From positions 15,094,501-15,158,500 of the forward strand of contig NC_134963.1 of the NCBI RefSeq assembly GCF_965638725.1: a DNA stretch of 64,000 bases. Direction: 5' to 3'. A program made the position numbers and the translations under genes. Numbering within the stretch: the stretch's first letter is position 1; each line of letters begins with the position of its first letter. Shown piece after piece: positions 45,748 through 60,700 of this stretch. Below the pieces are notes generated by a model that saw nothing but the letters and a program-made list of their open reading frames with translations, was not told the DNA's origin and made no database searches. Origin of the DNA: Aptenodytes patagonicus. Its lineage: Eukaryota > Chordata > Aves > Sphenisciformes > Spheniscidae.

Positions 45748-48700
45748 CTGAAACAGAGGATGGGAGAGGGGCAGTGGGAAAAAAGGGAGTATTTACAAAC
45801 AGTTGGTGTTGCTGCAGCACCAGAAAGCTCTCGTGTTGTGGGTAGGTACCAAATACACAGCAAATGTTCTGGGGCCTGTCACAAGAGCTGGTGGGACAGG
45901 CAGGGCAGAGGGGCAGGAACAAGCAGGGAGGTGAAATGACCTTCCCAAGGTCACACTGTGGGGCAGTGGTGGAGCTGCTCGGTGCATTAGACCTCCTCAA
46001 CTTCTGGCAACCCAGGGACTGCCTGGCCGTCAGGGGGACAAGTAGCCCGAGGCCGGCCCACGTACGAGAGCTTTTGCTTGCAAACCAGCTAAAAACGTGG
46101 CTCTGGGCTCCCTCGGCTCCTGGATGGAGCGTGGGTACATGGTTCAGAAGGGGTAGTCCCATAGGAATCGGGCTGAGTTATCCTCCTGGGCAGAAGCAGA
46201 GCCATTCGAGCACCACCCTTGGGCCTGCGTCCCAAACTGAGTTCATTTATGCTTCAGCTGCAACGTCTGCACTAATGTGTTTGCCCAGCCAGCCACACAG
46301 ACAGAGGAGATTTGGGGAGGGGGACCCACAAACTGCCCTGTTAGATTGCTGCAGTGATGGAGGCACAGCAGGGACTTAGCAAGGTGAACAAGCCCTGCCT
46401 GGGCTACCCAGGGTGCCCAAAAGAGCTTGTACCAGTGCTCAGCACAGCACCAAGCTCATCGCAGGAGTCCAGTGCAGGCTGAGGCGGCTGCAGCCTGGAG
46501 CAGAGCTCCTGCAAAGCGAGGTGACTTCCACTGCGCACCCAAAGCTTTGGAAGATCACGCTCCCAACCTTGCCTGGGTGCAGGCAGCATGGGTGGGAGCT
46601 GCAATCCCCCTGCCAGCGCCCGTCTCCTTGGTGCTGCCCGTTCTGCAGGAGGAGGCACCAGGTGCAGCGCCCGTGGCAGGAGCTCGCGTGGTGTCTCGTG
46701 GTGCAGACGCTACTCACCCGCAGCTTGCTGATGAAAGTGCCTGCCTCCTCCACTGACAGCTGGCCCTGCTGCCTCACGATGCGCTGAATGGTCTTGAGGA
46801 CGTCCCCAGCCATGGTGACATCTCCGCAGACGTAGATGTGGCCTCCCTGCTCCTTCAGTGCTTTGAACACAGTTTGGGCCAGCTGCTCCTGTAACACGTC
46901 CTGCACGTATTTCTGAGGGAGGAGAAGGAGGTGGGAGCTGAGATTAACTACAGCTTCTCAGCCCTATCCACCTGCACGGCCCAGCCAGCTTTGTGTGCAG
47001 CAGCTGCCTTCAAGGGGGAGCATTGCCTGCACCTTGCAGCACCCACAATGATAGAAAAGAGACGGGGAAGGCAGCAAAGCATCATTTTGCTCTTGCATTT
47101 TCACACCTTCACCACATATCTTATTGCCAGGCCTGCTCAGGTGGCGGTGGGGATTTAGACCAGATGTTTGTGCTGGCTCTGGGCCACCCCACCGGGTGAT
47201 GTCCCTCCTTGCCCACCTGCTTGGGAAGACGTGCCTTTCCCCTCCTCATCTGCTCCCACCTGGTGAGGATGGCTGCAGCCCTCCAGGGCAAAGCGTGAGC
47301 AATGTGGGCATGCATGCAGGGCACACAAGGATGGGGATGTGCCCTGGGAACGGGGCTGCACTGGGAAGGCCACGATCCTGCACACTTATGCAACCAGAGC
47401 GCCCCAGGGCATGAGACGCTGTGGCTGTGCCAAGGAACCAGCATTTCCACACCGTGCCGGCTGGCCATGGTCGCCCAGGGCTGCACACCGGGACTGGAGC
47501 AGTGCCCGCCACGCACCTTTGGTTTGTCCGGTTCCCGGGAGTAGGCTGTGTACAGCTCTCTGAAGACACCTTGGCTTTTGGCAAAGAGCGTCTCCTCTTT
47601 GTAAATGTGGTCGATCCTGGACTGCCGGCAGCCAAATACCAGGACCATAGGACAAGGCTTCAGACCTGGAGAAGAGACAGGGGAAGCAGTTAGCCCGGGG
47701 ACCACCGATACCTGCTTTCTGCAAGCCACCGTCCTGCAGATCTGGCAGCAGCCCCAGCACCCAGCGTGAGACTGCCAGGAGCTTTTCCTGGCCAAACTGG
47801 GAGGGAGGAAAAACCAGCAAGGAGGAGGTAATGCACTGCCTGAGCCAGCACATGGCCTGGGATCACATGGCAGGGGCGCTTGTGGCAGATTTTGGGGAGA
47901 AATTAAACGGTTTTTTTCCTAAATGGTCTAAATGATAGGTGGAAAATGCATATTTTACATAAATTTGCATTAAAAGTTCTTTAAAAAAAAACAACTCCAG
48001 CACTACCGTTATGCCATAAAAACTTGCAAAGTTTTACAGGTGGGTTTTCATGGAGTTTGTTTTGGGAGTTTGGGCTGGCCTCCAAGCCTGCACTTGGGTC
48101 AGCCGCTGCTTCAGGAAGCCCTTTGCCTCTGCTGGGGCGGCCCGGGCGGGAGATTGGACCCCCCCATCCCCACACCACCAGGCCAGGTTTCTCCTGAGAT
48201 GAGAAACAGGAGGAATAAGCATCGACCCACCTTTGTGCTGGATTTCAAAAAGCCGCTGCTGCCAGAAGCTCCGGAAAGGGGCGATGCCGGTGCCGGGGCC
48301 GATGAGGATGCAGGGCACCTGGGGATCCTGGGGCAGGTGGAACCCGGGCGCACTGCACACATCGAAGACACCAGTTAAACCCAAGCAGGATGCTCCCTCC
48401 CTCGCCTCTGCCCATGGCAAGCGGCGACACCACCCATAGAGGGAGGGGTAGGTAACAACGTGAAATCCCAGAAAGTGACATTTTAGCACAGAAGAACTGC
48501 ACCCCAGAGGGACCCATTTGCTCACAAATCCAGCCCTGTTTTCTCTGCGCCCTTAGTGCTTTGCAAAGAAGAATTGAGGGCAAAGAGCTCATCCTGCAAG
48601 GGGGCTCACCCCATCTTTTTCACCCCTTGCCTTGTGTGGACCACTTACCCTCTTACAAAACAGGGTACTACTTCATCGGTCTGTATCCGATTGAGCCAAG

Positions 48701-51700
48701 AGGAACAGACTCCATGGTGGATTGGTCCTTCTCCATCTAGGAGGGGAGAAAAGGAGGTCTGTACTTGACACACCAGCCAACTACTCCAGTTGCTTTCCTT
48801 TCTGAAACCCTCCCTGCTACTTTCCACATGAACACCTCACTGAAACCTTTACTATCTCCGCATCCACCCCCCATGAACTTGGCAGAAGTTTGGCACTTGG
48901 ATCCCTCTGTGGAGTTACCCAAGTTCACCCAGGACCCAGCTCTGGGATAGTTGGACCTCCACAATATTTAGGAAGCACCCAACTTCTCTTTGGTCCTTTT
49001 TGGCAGAAGCAGGATCATGCTGTAGTGCTTCCAGACATAAGTGCTCCATGGCAGCCCCAGATGAATGGCCAGTGTCTTCCCCTGTGTCCTGCCTGCTGCA
49101 GGGGTGACGGGGCTGTGTCCATCTACCCCATGACCAGGGCTGCTTGGGACACGTCAGTGCTTGCACAGGTACAGAAATCTGGCTAGCTGTGGCAATGTGG
49201 ACTTTGGTGTGGGCAAACAAATGATCCCACGTGGAGCTTGGAGCCACCGTGGCTGGTCTGTTGCTGGTACCTGACCCAGATCTGGCATCTCTGCAATACG
49301 CTGCCCTTTGATGGATGGCCATTCTCCATAACATGGGACAGCAGTGTCATGGGTTGAAGGAATCTAGTCACTGCAGCAGGTAGAAAGGCTTTAAAATAAC
49401 ATCTCTCTGCCAAAGACCTTGTGGTGTTGCCCACGTGCTAATGCTTTTTCCCTGCTCTCCACACCAAGCCTCTCTCCACTGACCCCTGTATGAGCATGGT
49501 ACCTCTTGTGCGATAGGAGACCACTGCCACGGTGAGGTGGACCTCATCTGGGTACATCTCTGGGGAGGAACTGATGGAGTAGTAGCGCGGTTGGAGGAGG
49601 GGGAGCTGTGTGAGCAGCAGCGTGGAGGGCATCTGCACTGAGGGGAACTCCTCCAGCACCTCCACGATGGTGGGGTTCTTGGACCACTTCCATTCCTCGT
49701 ACTCCTGCAAGCCCTGCAGCCAGGGAAAGAGGGAGGGAGGGAGGGAGGGAAGGAGGAGAGTGCTGCAGCATCGACCTCTTCCAAGCCAGGTGCCTCTACC
49801 AATATCCCACCAGGCCTATGGCAAAGCTGGGGTGGGTGGCAGTGAAGGCAGGCAGGAGGAGGCCTGCTGCCATGGGTAGAGACTCAGCCTAACCACAGCG
49901 TGGGATGAAAATGCCCTGGGGTTGTGGTAGTCCCCAGGGCCTTGAGGAACTTGGGGCTTGGGGTCTGAGGCTTTACCTTGCTAAGGACCTGCAGACGTTT
50001 CTTCTCCTTGTCACTGATGGCCAACAAAGCAAACTGCTGCAGCAGCAGGGGTGTGGGAGGGGTGGTGATGTCCAAATAGTACTTAAAAGCCTGGAAGATG
50101 GTGCATGGTGGGACACGGTTCTCATCTGTCCAGTTACTGATGACACCTGCCAGGAGGGAATTCAGCACAACCATGGGATCAGCTGAGCATAAGAGCCAAG
50201 GTGGACAAATCCTTGCTTTCATTCTCCCTTATCAGCTCTGAGACAGTGAATGATGAAGAGCTGGAAAGAAGAGTCAATGAGATATCCTCATGCTACAAGT
50301 AAGATGCTCTACAATGAGCATAAATATGAGTCTGATGATACTCCACCACCTTCAGCCTCGGTCACGCTGAGTTAGTACTGTTTTCCATCTCCTGTTACAC
50401 TGTGCATGGCGGTAGGGTATCAGACTTATCCCTGAAATACAAGGTTGGGACGGTCCATCAAGATCCCTTAACTCTTCTTTCCAGTCCTAGACATTGCTCT
50501 TTCCATGAGAATATGAATGCCTTTAATTTTTCTGAAGAATGAGGAAACATCTTCTCCCCAGGGCCCTGCTCACCCTTCAAACCCTTGCTCTGCACCTCAA
50601 ATGCACATGGCTCTGGGCAGAGGAAGGTTGAAGGAGGTGCTCCCAATCCAGGCAAATGTACCAGTGAGATGGGAAATGATTTCTCCTGGGGGCCACCTAC
50701 CTCCCCGAGGAGCTACAAGAACCACTACAAGGGATGGGTGAGGAGGAGAGAGGCCACCTCTACGTAGAGGTGGCCCTGGTTACCTAGAGCTGTGTTCCTC
50801 TCCTCCAGGAGCTCCACCTTTACCAGCTGGTTGGCTGGAGGGGCATCTTCAAGCCTGTCGATCAGGGTATTGACCAAGTCTTCGTGGTTCCCTGGAAACA
50901 CACCCAAGTGGTCCCCGGGCAGGTACTGCAGTTCCTGGTGTCCGTTGGTGTGGAGCCGCAGGAAAATTGTCAAGCGACTACAGGGAAAGGAGAAAAAGCA
51001 GGATGTGTTTTGGGGGAGTCCTTCAGGGAGTCTGGCCTCAAGAGACACTGGGTGTGCTGGGCAGCAGTGGCATGTCCAAGCTCTGGTGCCCCGCTGAGCA
51101 CGTCGCTAAAGACACAGCAGAGAGCTAGAAATGACACTGCAGTGTCCGCCTCCCCTCGCCTCTGACTCACTCTCAGAGACTTTTTAAAAGGGAAAACCAG
51201 TTTAACCTCTTGCTTCAGCAATTTTATCCTTTCTTTGCATGCACCCTGCCACTCCACAAGTGCGGCCACCCATCTCCTCATCCTTACAGGCAGCGGGTTA
51301 ATTTATGTAGCGGCAGAGGTTTCACTGTATAAGAAGGCAGGAAACACCCTTCACGGGGTTAATGTGGCTCCCAGCCTTGGTGATGATTTGCACAAAGATG
51401 GTATCCATGGGACATTCAGGGGTCAAGGGATATTCGCAGCACGGTGTGCATGGATGCTTGGGTGCACCACGAGTGCATTCAGCTCCCACAGGTCTCGGGG
51501 CAGCTGCATCTCTTACCTGGACTTTGGGCTCTGCAGGTTCTGGCGTGTGATAAGCCGGGCTGCATAGACGCGTTTTTTGTGGATGCTGTACAGTCCTGGG
51601 GAGGAGAAGAGTCAGTGAAGCAACACAGCAGAGCGTTGCCAAGGCAGACAGCTTCTGGCTTTTGCAGGGCTGTCGGCCACCACTGCGGGTTCAGCCCTTT

Positions 51701-54700
51701 GGACTGGAGCTGGCTGAGGTCAGCCGCAGCATGCGGACCGTGGGCTCAACCACCCTCCTGCCCCCATCTCCTGCAAAGCTTCAGTGAGCCTGGGGGATCA
51801 GAAACCTCCAGGGGGAACCAAACACGTGTCCCTTTTGTTAGTGACTGAGGAGGACGCCGAAACCACCCGCACGAGGCACGGGGACGTGCCCTCATGTGCA
51901 GGCATGCACCTCTCACTGCCAGTACCACCTGGCTGGTAGCAAAGAGCCTGAATTTAGGAAGAGCTATGCCAGTGCGGCAGATCATCAGCTGCAGGAGCCA
52001 TGCTGAGGGGCCAGGTGTCGGTAGGCTGGACCTGCCATTGCACCGCAACGCTCAGCGGAGCGGCATTTGGACAAAGCGAGCTTGGAAAGCTCCCAGGTTT
52101 CCAGCTCTTTGCTTCAAAAAATGAGGTCAGGAGGAGGGAGATCACATCATATCCCAACATCTCAGTTACAGATACAGACACAGACCAGCCAGAGGGGCCT
52201 GAGACCATCACAAACTGCCCTTTGGGCATGTGATGGAGGGGAAAGGCAAGACTGAAATGCTGGGAATTTAACACAGAATAAGTAAGGAAATTTGGCCCCT
52301 TTGCCCCCACTTGAGCCCACTATGTCTTCTCCTCCACCTGCCCCATGCCTAGAGCCCTCCGGGATGACCCCGTCTTTGTACCTTGTGTGAGTTCTGGGGC
52401 TTCAGCCACATAGGTCAGGCGAAACTTGCTCCTCTTCCAGCTCCGGTCATTGCTGATGAGGGAGTTGTTTGCTTTCTCGATGTTGACGTCGTCCCCCACG
52501 CAGAACACGTCGCACGCTGCCTGCAGCACGCACAAGGCTGTCAGGCATCTCCCTGCTGCCCCTGGGCTTTCCGACTGAGCCCCACGATCCCCCTTGTCCC
52601 ACCCACCTCAGCCAACGCATGGAGGACGTACACATACACACCCCAATGGTGTAGGGCTATACTGGTGGCCATGGGCGTATCTCATGCTGCCCTCCTCCCC
52701 CAGGCATCTCGGATAACGCGGGAATTCAACACAGTGCTCACCCTTTGGCAGTCATCACAAACCAGAGCGTCAGCTCCACCAAAATATGGAGAACCTCTTT
52801 ATTGTGGGCCAGGGTGATGGACGGGTGTCCCGGTGTAGGGAAGGGGAGGCTGGGTTTCAATGCAGCTCTAACCAGCAGCTTTGCTCTGTCCCTGTGTCCT
52901 TCTACCCCCTGCTCCTCCCTGGAGCACAAGGGAAGCAGGTTACCTTGAAGACCTTCTTGGCCCAGGTCCTGAAGGACTCCTCTTGGCCACAGAGCTCATC
53001 CCCTTCTCCCATGCGGAGGATCCGCTCTCCACCCAGTTCCTCCAGGAGAGTGTCCACCGCCCGGGCAAAGGCGCAGAAATGGGGGTAAGCACGCGACCCC
53101 AGCCCAAACACAGAGAACCTGCGGAGAGGTGACACAGCTGTGGCTACCGAGCTGGGAGGGACACCGATGTCTCCCCCTCCCGCACCACCACGGCCAACAT
53201 CAGCATCGGGGAGCGTGGAGGGATCTGCACGTTGCAAAAATACATCATGTGTTAGGTAAGAGCTGTGATAGGAGAAAGGCTCTGTGCAGCACCAGCTCCA
53301 GCTCTGTCCCAAGAAATTGCTGCCTCCCACCCCATCCTATTTACCTGACGTTAGCCAGGGGCCCTGTGCTTTCAAAGTTGTCCCTGGAGTCAGGGCCATC
53401 GCTTGAGGATTTCCGTGCATCCGAGTAAGAGGAGACGCTGTTGAAACGGACCTTGTAGCTCCTGCGAACAGCAACAACGTCAAGTATTACAGTGATGATA
53501 AATGTGCGTGTGGTTCCCACCAGGCTGTGTGCTCAGAGGGGACCGGGTTGTGGAGGAGACCAAACAAGAGGAGGCTCAAGCTCAGGACTCAATATTTCAT
53601 GAGCCGGCACCATGATCAGTGGCTAGAGCAGGGAAATGTGCTCCCTCCCGGGGGTAAGCCCATATGTTGCATCCCCCTAGCCGGACCTGGTCTGCTCCAT
53701 GGGGTCCTCCAGTCACCACCTCCCAGTGGGTTGACCCAGGTGTTGGCCACCATATTTTCCCCAGCGGTGCAGAGCTGACAGGACCTTTGGCTTTACCTGT
53801 CCTTCCCTGGTTGCACACAAGGTCGGGTATATGTCTGAACAGATATTCTGAAGGGTTTTTCATTCATAGGAAGTAAGAAAAAAAAAAGAGTGAGAGAAGA
53901 GGGGATGAGGAGGGGGAAGGGGAGTGGAGAAAAAAATCTGACAACAGCAAAAGTATTTCTGAATTAAACCATCTTCAAAAATTGCTCTACTCAAGAGTTT
54001 CTAAATATACTGCCAGAGCAATGAAGCAGTAGTGTGTGGATGAGTCACAGAAGACTTACTGCACCCAGCGCACCACGCAGAGGAGACAACCCCTGAGCAA
54101 AATAACTGCCAGGGTCGTAGAGCCCCGTGCTCCACCTCTGCTCCGGAGCCTCCTCCTTTCTGCCCAGACCTCTCATGCCATTCTGCTTCACTCCATCTGG
54201 ACGGACCCACTTCTTTCTCCACTCTCCCTGGGCCATGTCCTCACCCTGGGTTACGTGGTGAAGGCAGGGCAGCACAGCCCACCAGTTTAGATGGGCATGA
54301 AGCCCACGTTCCCGCTTGGGTGCTGGGCCCAGGGACGGGGCACCAGCAGCTTTTGCTGAAATGAATAGGTCTTTGTGGCAGGGGACGACTGTTGAAGGAT
54401 GGGCTGCATTTGAACAGTGGGTCCTTAAATAGGAATGGCTTATGAATGCCTCTGAAAATCCTTGGAAAACCCTTGCTGTGAGACAGAAGAAACCAAATAT
54501 ACAACCATAGCAAAACCCCTGGGCTGTGGGCCGCAGGGCCCTGGCAGGCTCCTCGAGACACTGTGGCTTAGAGAGGCCACGATCCCCACCCTGCAGGCTC
54601 AGCCACCCTCAGCATCCCCTGGTGGACATGGAGCTGGGAGTCCATGGGGTGCATGGGCAGGAGCTGCTCTATCCAGCCCTTTCCTACAGACGCCAGGCTG

Positions 54701-57700
54701 ATGCTGCCCTTCTTCCCCAGATGGTCTCCTCCAGGCCGTCTTTTCTCATTGCAGAAGCTTTTTTTCATGCTTAACGTCAGCACCTCTTCCTCCCATACAG
54801 AGCCATGACCTCTTGGCCTGTCCCGGGGGGGGCCATGGGGAGTAATTTATTCCCTCCGCCTCTGCAGTCACCTTTTCCGTATGTGAAGTCTGCTACCGCA
54901 CTGCATTTCTGTCTCCTCTTCTCCAGATAAAATAGCTCTCACCCTTTTGATCTGTCCTCGCAGGTCACCGTTTCCAGCACTCTGACCACTTTTGCTGTCA
55001 GGTAACAAAGCCACAGGCTGTCCTGGCTCTTAGAAACTCCTGCCAGTCCCTTAAATTACATTTAGAGGTGACTGGGACAGCCAGCACCGAGCTCAGGTGC
55101 TTTTGTCCTCCTCAAATCTGCCTGGCTTGCCACGGGTGGCACCTCTGCACCCAACCCCATGTTGCACCAACCCAGCCCCAAAAAAGCGAAGATCCTTGGG
55201 GTAAGAACCACACGCAAAATGGCCCTTCTCCATCCAGACACCTCCAGGGCAGCCTGCACCGCCCATTTCGTCAGCTGTCCCCATTAAGGCACGAGGCCAT
55301 TAGAAACCTAAGGGGTTTTCGGCTCGCGAGCCCTGCGGGGATCCATCAGATTACTTGGCTGCACAGCAAGGAGACCACTTCAGGGCTGCTGCGTCACCAG
55401 CAGCGGAGAGGTACAAATCGGTCCCTGCCCTGCCCTGCCCGGCGGTGTTCGTCACCCCTCTGCAGCCCCGCTGGCACTGCTCTGTGCTGCTCAAGCAGAA
55501 AGTCAGGGCGGTTAAGTTGCACTGCGTCACTGGCCAGTGCTAATTCTGCCTTAATTAAGGAGCAGCCTTTTGCCAGTTGCGAGCATCGCTGTGTTAACTC
55601 AGGAGAGACTCCAGAGCAGAGCAGTGTCCCAATTAGGCAAAATATATTGTACTTAATAGCTAAAATAAGAGGAGGCCCCAAATGATTAACACTTTGCCGG
55701 CTGCCCTCACTTCCCAGCCTCTGGGACATGCAACACGATGCTCAAGGCTCATCTTCCACTGATGGGGGATTTTCTAAAACCCCAGACCCTGTCTCCAAGG
55801 TACCATTTCCAGACTCACTGTTATAAACATCACAGCCAGTATTTATAACAGCTCTTATTTTCCCGAGAAATATTTTCACATGATACAAGAAGTTAAATTT
55901 GGTGCTCAAGTCCTCCCCCACCTGGAAACTCCTTTCTACCTCCAAGTCTTACTATTTTGCTGTCTCCTGGACAGCCCCAGCTCTCAGATTCGATGATTTG
56001 GGGGGAATTGCAGCTTTTATTTGTTTTTTTTGTAGATGCCTCTTACAGCTGAAGAGAGAAGCTTTAAAATGTCAGCCCAGGGAATTACAAGCTGGAGCCC
56101 ACAGGCATGCCTGACTCAGTGCTTTTGTCCTCCCTGGGACCTCCACCCGCTCCATCCCCTGGTCCTCCAGTCAGGTCCCATCCCTTGGACCTTTGCAAAC
56201 TTGAAACCTGCGTGAGGATTTCACACTCCCTTCTGAGAGGAGGAAAGCAGAGAAGCAGGCTGTCCCGGCTGCGGGGCTGCCTGCTTGCTGGGCTTGTGAG
56301 TGGGAAGGGAGGGTTTTGGGGTGCTCTTACTTCCTCTCCTCCAGGTTGGAGTTGGGATTCTTCATCTCCATTAATGCGCAGCCGAATTTCTACAGAGAAG
56401 AAATAAAAAAAGGCCATCAGTTTTGCCGGTGTCTGCAGGAAGCGAAGCCGTGACCAAAGCCTGGACTGCGGCTCTGCTCTCCGCTTGCTGTTCCCAGCAG
56501 CCCGCAGCGCTGTCGTACAGGGCTGGAGGAGGTCGTGGCTCCCCAGCCAAGGGGCTGGCACCTTTTGTGTGACACTGACATCAGTCGTACAGGACGAATT
56601 TAGCAACGTATTAGTTACTTGTCTCACGGCAGGGAATAAGTAGATATCCCTATTTCAGAGCAGGCTGGAGGCAGGTAGGCACAGCACCAGGTATCACACA
56701 GAACCTGGACCTGTTGTGGGCCATTCCAGCTCAGGCTGAGCAAAAAGAGGACACTCTTCCCTGTTCCCCACCATCTCTCTTCTGCCCGTGTCCCTGCGCT
56801 CTGTCCTACCTCTCCATTCTCAGGTGGGTCTCCGTTGCCAAATGTGCTTGTGACCACCAGGACCATGGTTTCATGTTCTAGGTGCACAATGTCATACTCG
56901 TCCATGGACATCACCTGGGAGCAACAGAGATGTTAGCAAGAGGCCCTCAGTGGGGAGCTCTGCCACCAGGCAGTCTCCTGGGATGGACCCCAGTCCACCT
57001 GGGGATGGGAGCAGCGTCTCCTTGCTGACTCCATGCCAGTGCACTGGCCGAGATCTCCACACAGGGAGGATGGGAACAAGAGCCTCAAGGGACATGGACA
57101 AACCATGGGGCTACCACCTGAGAGGCAGAAGACAAATGTATGCCACAATGCCTGCAGGAGCATTAGCTGGAAATGCTATTCACGTGCAGGCTTCAGTCAA
57201 GACCCACAAGGTCACATCCTGGGAGCTTCTGAAGACCCTTGGCAGCTGGGAAGCTCCACATGCGTTGGAGCCATGCATTTTCCAACAGCCATGTATTTCC
57301 TTGGGCCACACAGATGCACACATAATCTTGCAGGGGCTGGGAGCTAGTACAATACCTTGGCATCGAAAGCGTGCTTGAAGATTTCGCACAGAGTTTTTGC
57401 ATAGACCTGCGACTTCCCTGTTTCAGTGGCGTACAGGATGGTCGCTTTGACCCTCTTGGCCATGGCCTGTCCCATCAGCTTGGCTGAGAACTTCACAGCC
57501 CTAGGAAGCAAGAATAAATCCTGGTAAGAGAGCTTGCTTCCTTGTCAGTGCCTCTAGCCCAGACTATTCTCACCATTCTATTTATTATTAAATGAACAGC
57601 CTGCCTTAAAAACCTGCAGCATCACTTTTTTTGTTGTTATATGCCAAACAGGGAAGCTATGGAAGAGCGTGTTCATCTTGACTTGTCAGAGAGGAAGACT

Positions 57701-60700
57701 GCAAAGGGGGAGCTTGAACACAGAGCTGAAAAACCTGAATGGGTATAAGGAGTAAAATGCTAAATCAGGTGTGGAGGTGGTCTCTCTGCAGGGACAGAGA
57801 AGCAGAAGAATCAGGGGCAGCAGTCGCTGAAAGCAGTGACCAGATAACCTCAAAGGAAAAGCTGGAGACCAGCCAGAGCCCAAGCTACGGGAGGAACAGT
57901 GGCTTCTCCATCTCTTCGTGTCTTTAAATCCGACCTGGCTGCCTTCCTGCAGGAGGTGTCCTAGCCGAGCAGAAGCGCCTGGGCTCCACACATCACACGC
58001 AAAGCCCCGAGACACTGAGAAGGTCAGACGAGGCTGTCTGTAGTCCCTTTGATTTGCACTCCAGTGACGCTATGAACTTTACTCAGAGGAACAGCCCTCC
58101 TGAGGCTGAGAGGTTGCACATTTATTTGAGCGTTTGCAGGGCTGTGTCTAGCCGGCTGCCTCCTGTGGCTGCAGTCGTGACTGGATGCATTTGCTCCAGT
58201 TTTTCCCACTGGCTCAGCTCTGACAGCAGGGCAGAGGGGCCCAGAGAGGTCACCAGCCTCTCTAATCCTGGCCAAGGTGATGCAGCACTAGAAACACTGG
58301 CTCCTTATCTATGCTGGCGCTGCTGGGTGGGTTGGCATCAGTAGGAGCACAGCGATGGGGGACAAGGGAGGCTGTCATCAGCCAGCTTTGGGTTACACGG
58401 TGGGGCACCAAGCCCAGTGTGACAAGCTTATTATTTTAGGGCCTTTCATAATCACGGAATTTGGACATCAACATTGTTCTTCCTAAGTGCAGAATATCTT
58501 CACCTTTTCTAAATGGACCATCAAGCCTTTAAATGGGGCCACCAGAAAGGCAGGTCTGGATTTAGCCTCGTGTGTTGCAATAGGGAAGAGGCAGTTTTCA
58601 GGGGGCTGAGAGAGCAGAAAGCACCTCTGTGGCCTTTGCAAGCATAAGGGCTGCTTGATTCAATTCGACAGGGTGATCAGCCCTTGCCCCGGGTGATCAG
58701 GTTCAGTGGGACTCCTGCATCCCTTTCGGATGAGCTATGGGGAATGGAGGTTGCAGCTGGACTGGTTACACTGGCAGGAGAAGAGAAGCCCAGCTTCCCC
58801 CTGCCCCTCCTGCCAAGGAGGGAAGAAATGCTCTAGGTTTGGAAAATCACTTGGGGCAAAAAAAAAGGGGAGGAAAGAAGAGGTAGAAACCCCATCAGGC
58901 TGGTATGTCCTGCCTCCTCCGGGCAGCTCCCCTCCGTGTTGAAGCCAGCCTCAGGACCATTTATATTTGCTGCTATACAATCACTCCTCAGCATAGTTCT
59001 GCATATTAAAGTTGGCAACTTTAATATTTTGCTTTCCCATGACAGTAGTGTCTCCTGTCCCCAGGGCTTACACTGGCCCCAGGGGAGGGAAGGGGCGGGA
59101 TGGGCAGGGACTGCAGGTTTGAAGGCTCTGATTTGGCCAGAACCAGCACAGCCTGTCTGAACAGGCATCAAGATCATGCTGTGGCCAGTGCCAAGTGCAG
59201 CACTCAGGACTCCTGGGCTCGGTCCGCCACTTGTTCAGCTGATTAGCTCAGATCCAGGCAGGATTAATGGTGAATTACAAAAATAATGCCTCCCCCCCTA
59301 CATCAGGAACAATGGAGATTTTTTTTTTTTAAAATTACCTGCCATGCTCACATTTTTATAAAATCATTTATCAATCACGCACACTCACAAAAAATCATTG
59401 TTTCTTCTAACTCAATGGCTCAATTAATCTTCCTGCGCTCTCCCCCAGCCCCGGGCTGCAGCCCAGACCCAGGCACCAGTGTCAGCCTAAGGAGCACATT
59501 CATCAGCTGCTGATCATGTTTATGGATGCACCATGGAAAATAGTTTACAGACGTGGCAGCTGAAAAGTGGGAACAAACTGATAGTAGGGACTCGGGGAAA
59601 CTGAAGCGTGGGGAGATGCTGTGAACAGCACAAGGCCACCTGGCAGCCTGGCCACAGATACCGGGGCAGACCCAGCCCTCCCCAGTCTTGGTCCAGGGCT
59701 CTGCTGCCGCGGAGCCAGCAGCTCCTACAAGAACCTCTCTGCCAATGGCCCACGGGGGAGGCATTCAGGCCAGGATCAGCCAAAGGGTCCAAATTACACT
59801 TCATTCCTACACCCCTGCTGACTAGGAGCTTTGGCAGGGGAGAAGGGCTCGCGTGGCCCATTACTAGGATCATTTGGCCATGAAGTGCAAACCTCAGCTC
59901 AGCCCTGATCCATCTGCTACCTGTAGGGAGACTCCTCGTTCCTATCTCTCCCCTCCTTGCGAAGTGGGTGTTTGGAGGTTTAGACACGCACTGGAGACAA
60001 GTGCTCCTCAAGTAGCTAAAGAGTCAGCGAGAGAAAGAGAAATATGGACATGAGTTTCATCTCGCTTGTGCCAGCATGGCCCTGAACAGTGATGAGTGAT
60101 CTCTCTGCCCCAGGAGGCTGTGAAAGCAGAAACAGGCAATGTACCCCCAAGAAGTGAGAAAGCCATTCCTGAGCATTGAAGACCACCTTACTGGAGAAGG
60201 AACCAGCTTGGGAGAAGAGACTATATGCAACATCCAGTATTCACCTGGTCACACACCTTTTGGTGGTCTAATGGGGTGGTCAAAGGACTGCCTGTTTCTC
60301 CAAATGTCCCTTTTGGCAGCTAAAGCCTTCAGTGGCCTGAGATCCAGGCTCACAACCCATCAGTTTGCACACATCCGTAGGGTGGTGCTATCAAACAGCA
60401 CAGCAAACAGAGCCGCCCAAAATCAGGACCAGTCCCAAGCACTCCAGGGCTTTTCAGAGCCCATTGGACTTACTTTGCTAACTTCTTAAAGCCAATGGCC
60501 CTCTTCTTGGTAGGCGTCCCGTTGACCCCTTTCCAGATGTGGGTGTTCCAAGGGTCCGGCTAGGAGAGAGAAGAGCAGCATCGGCTGATGGGCAGTGCTC
60601 AGAGCTTCAAGAAATGCTGTATCCACAGCACTGAGCGTTGAATTCCTCTAGTCGCGACGGGGAGGACTAACTGACCTCTTCACAGCTCTTGATCCTTGGA

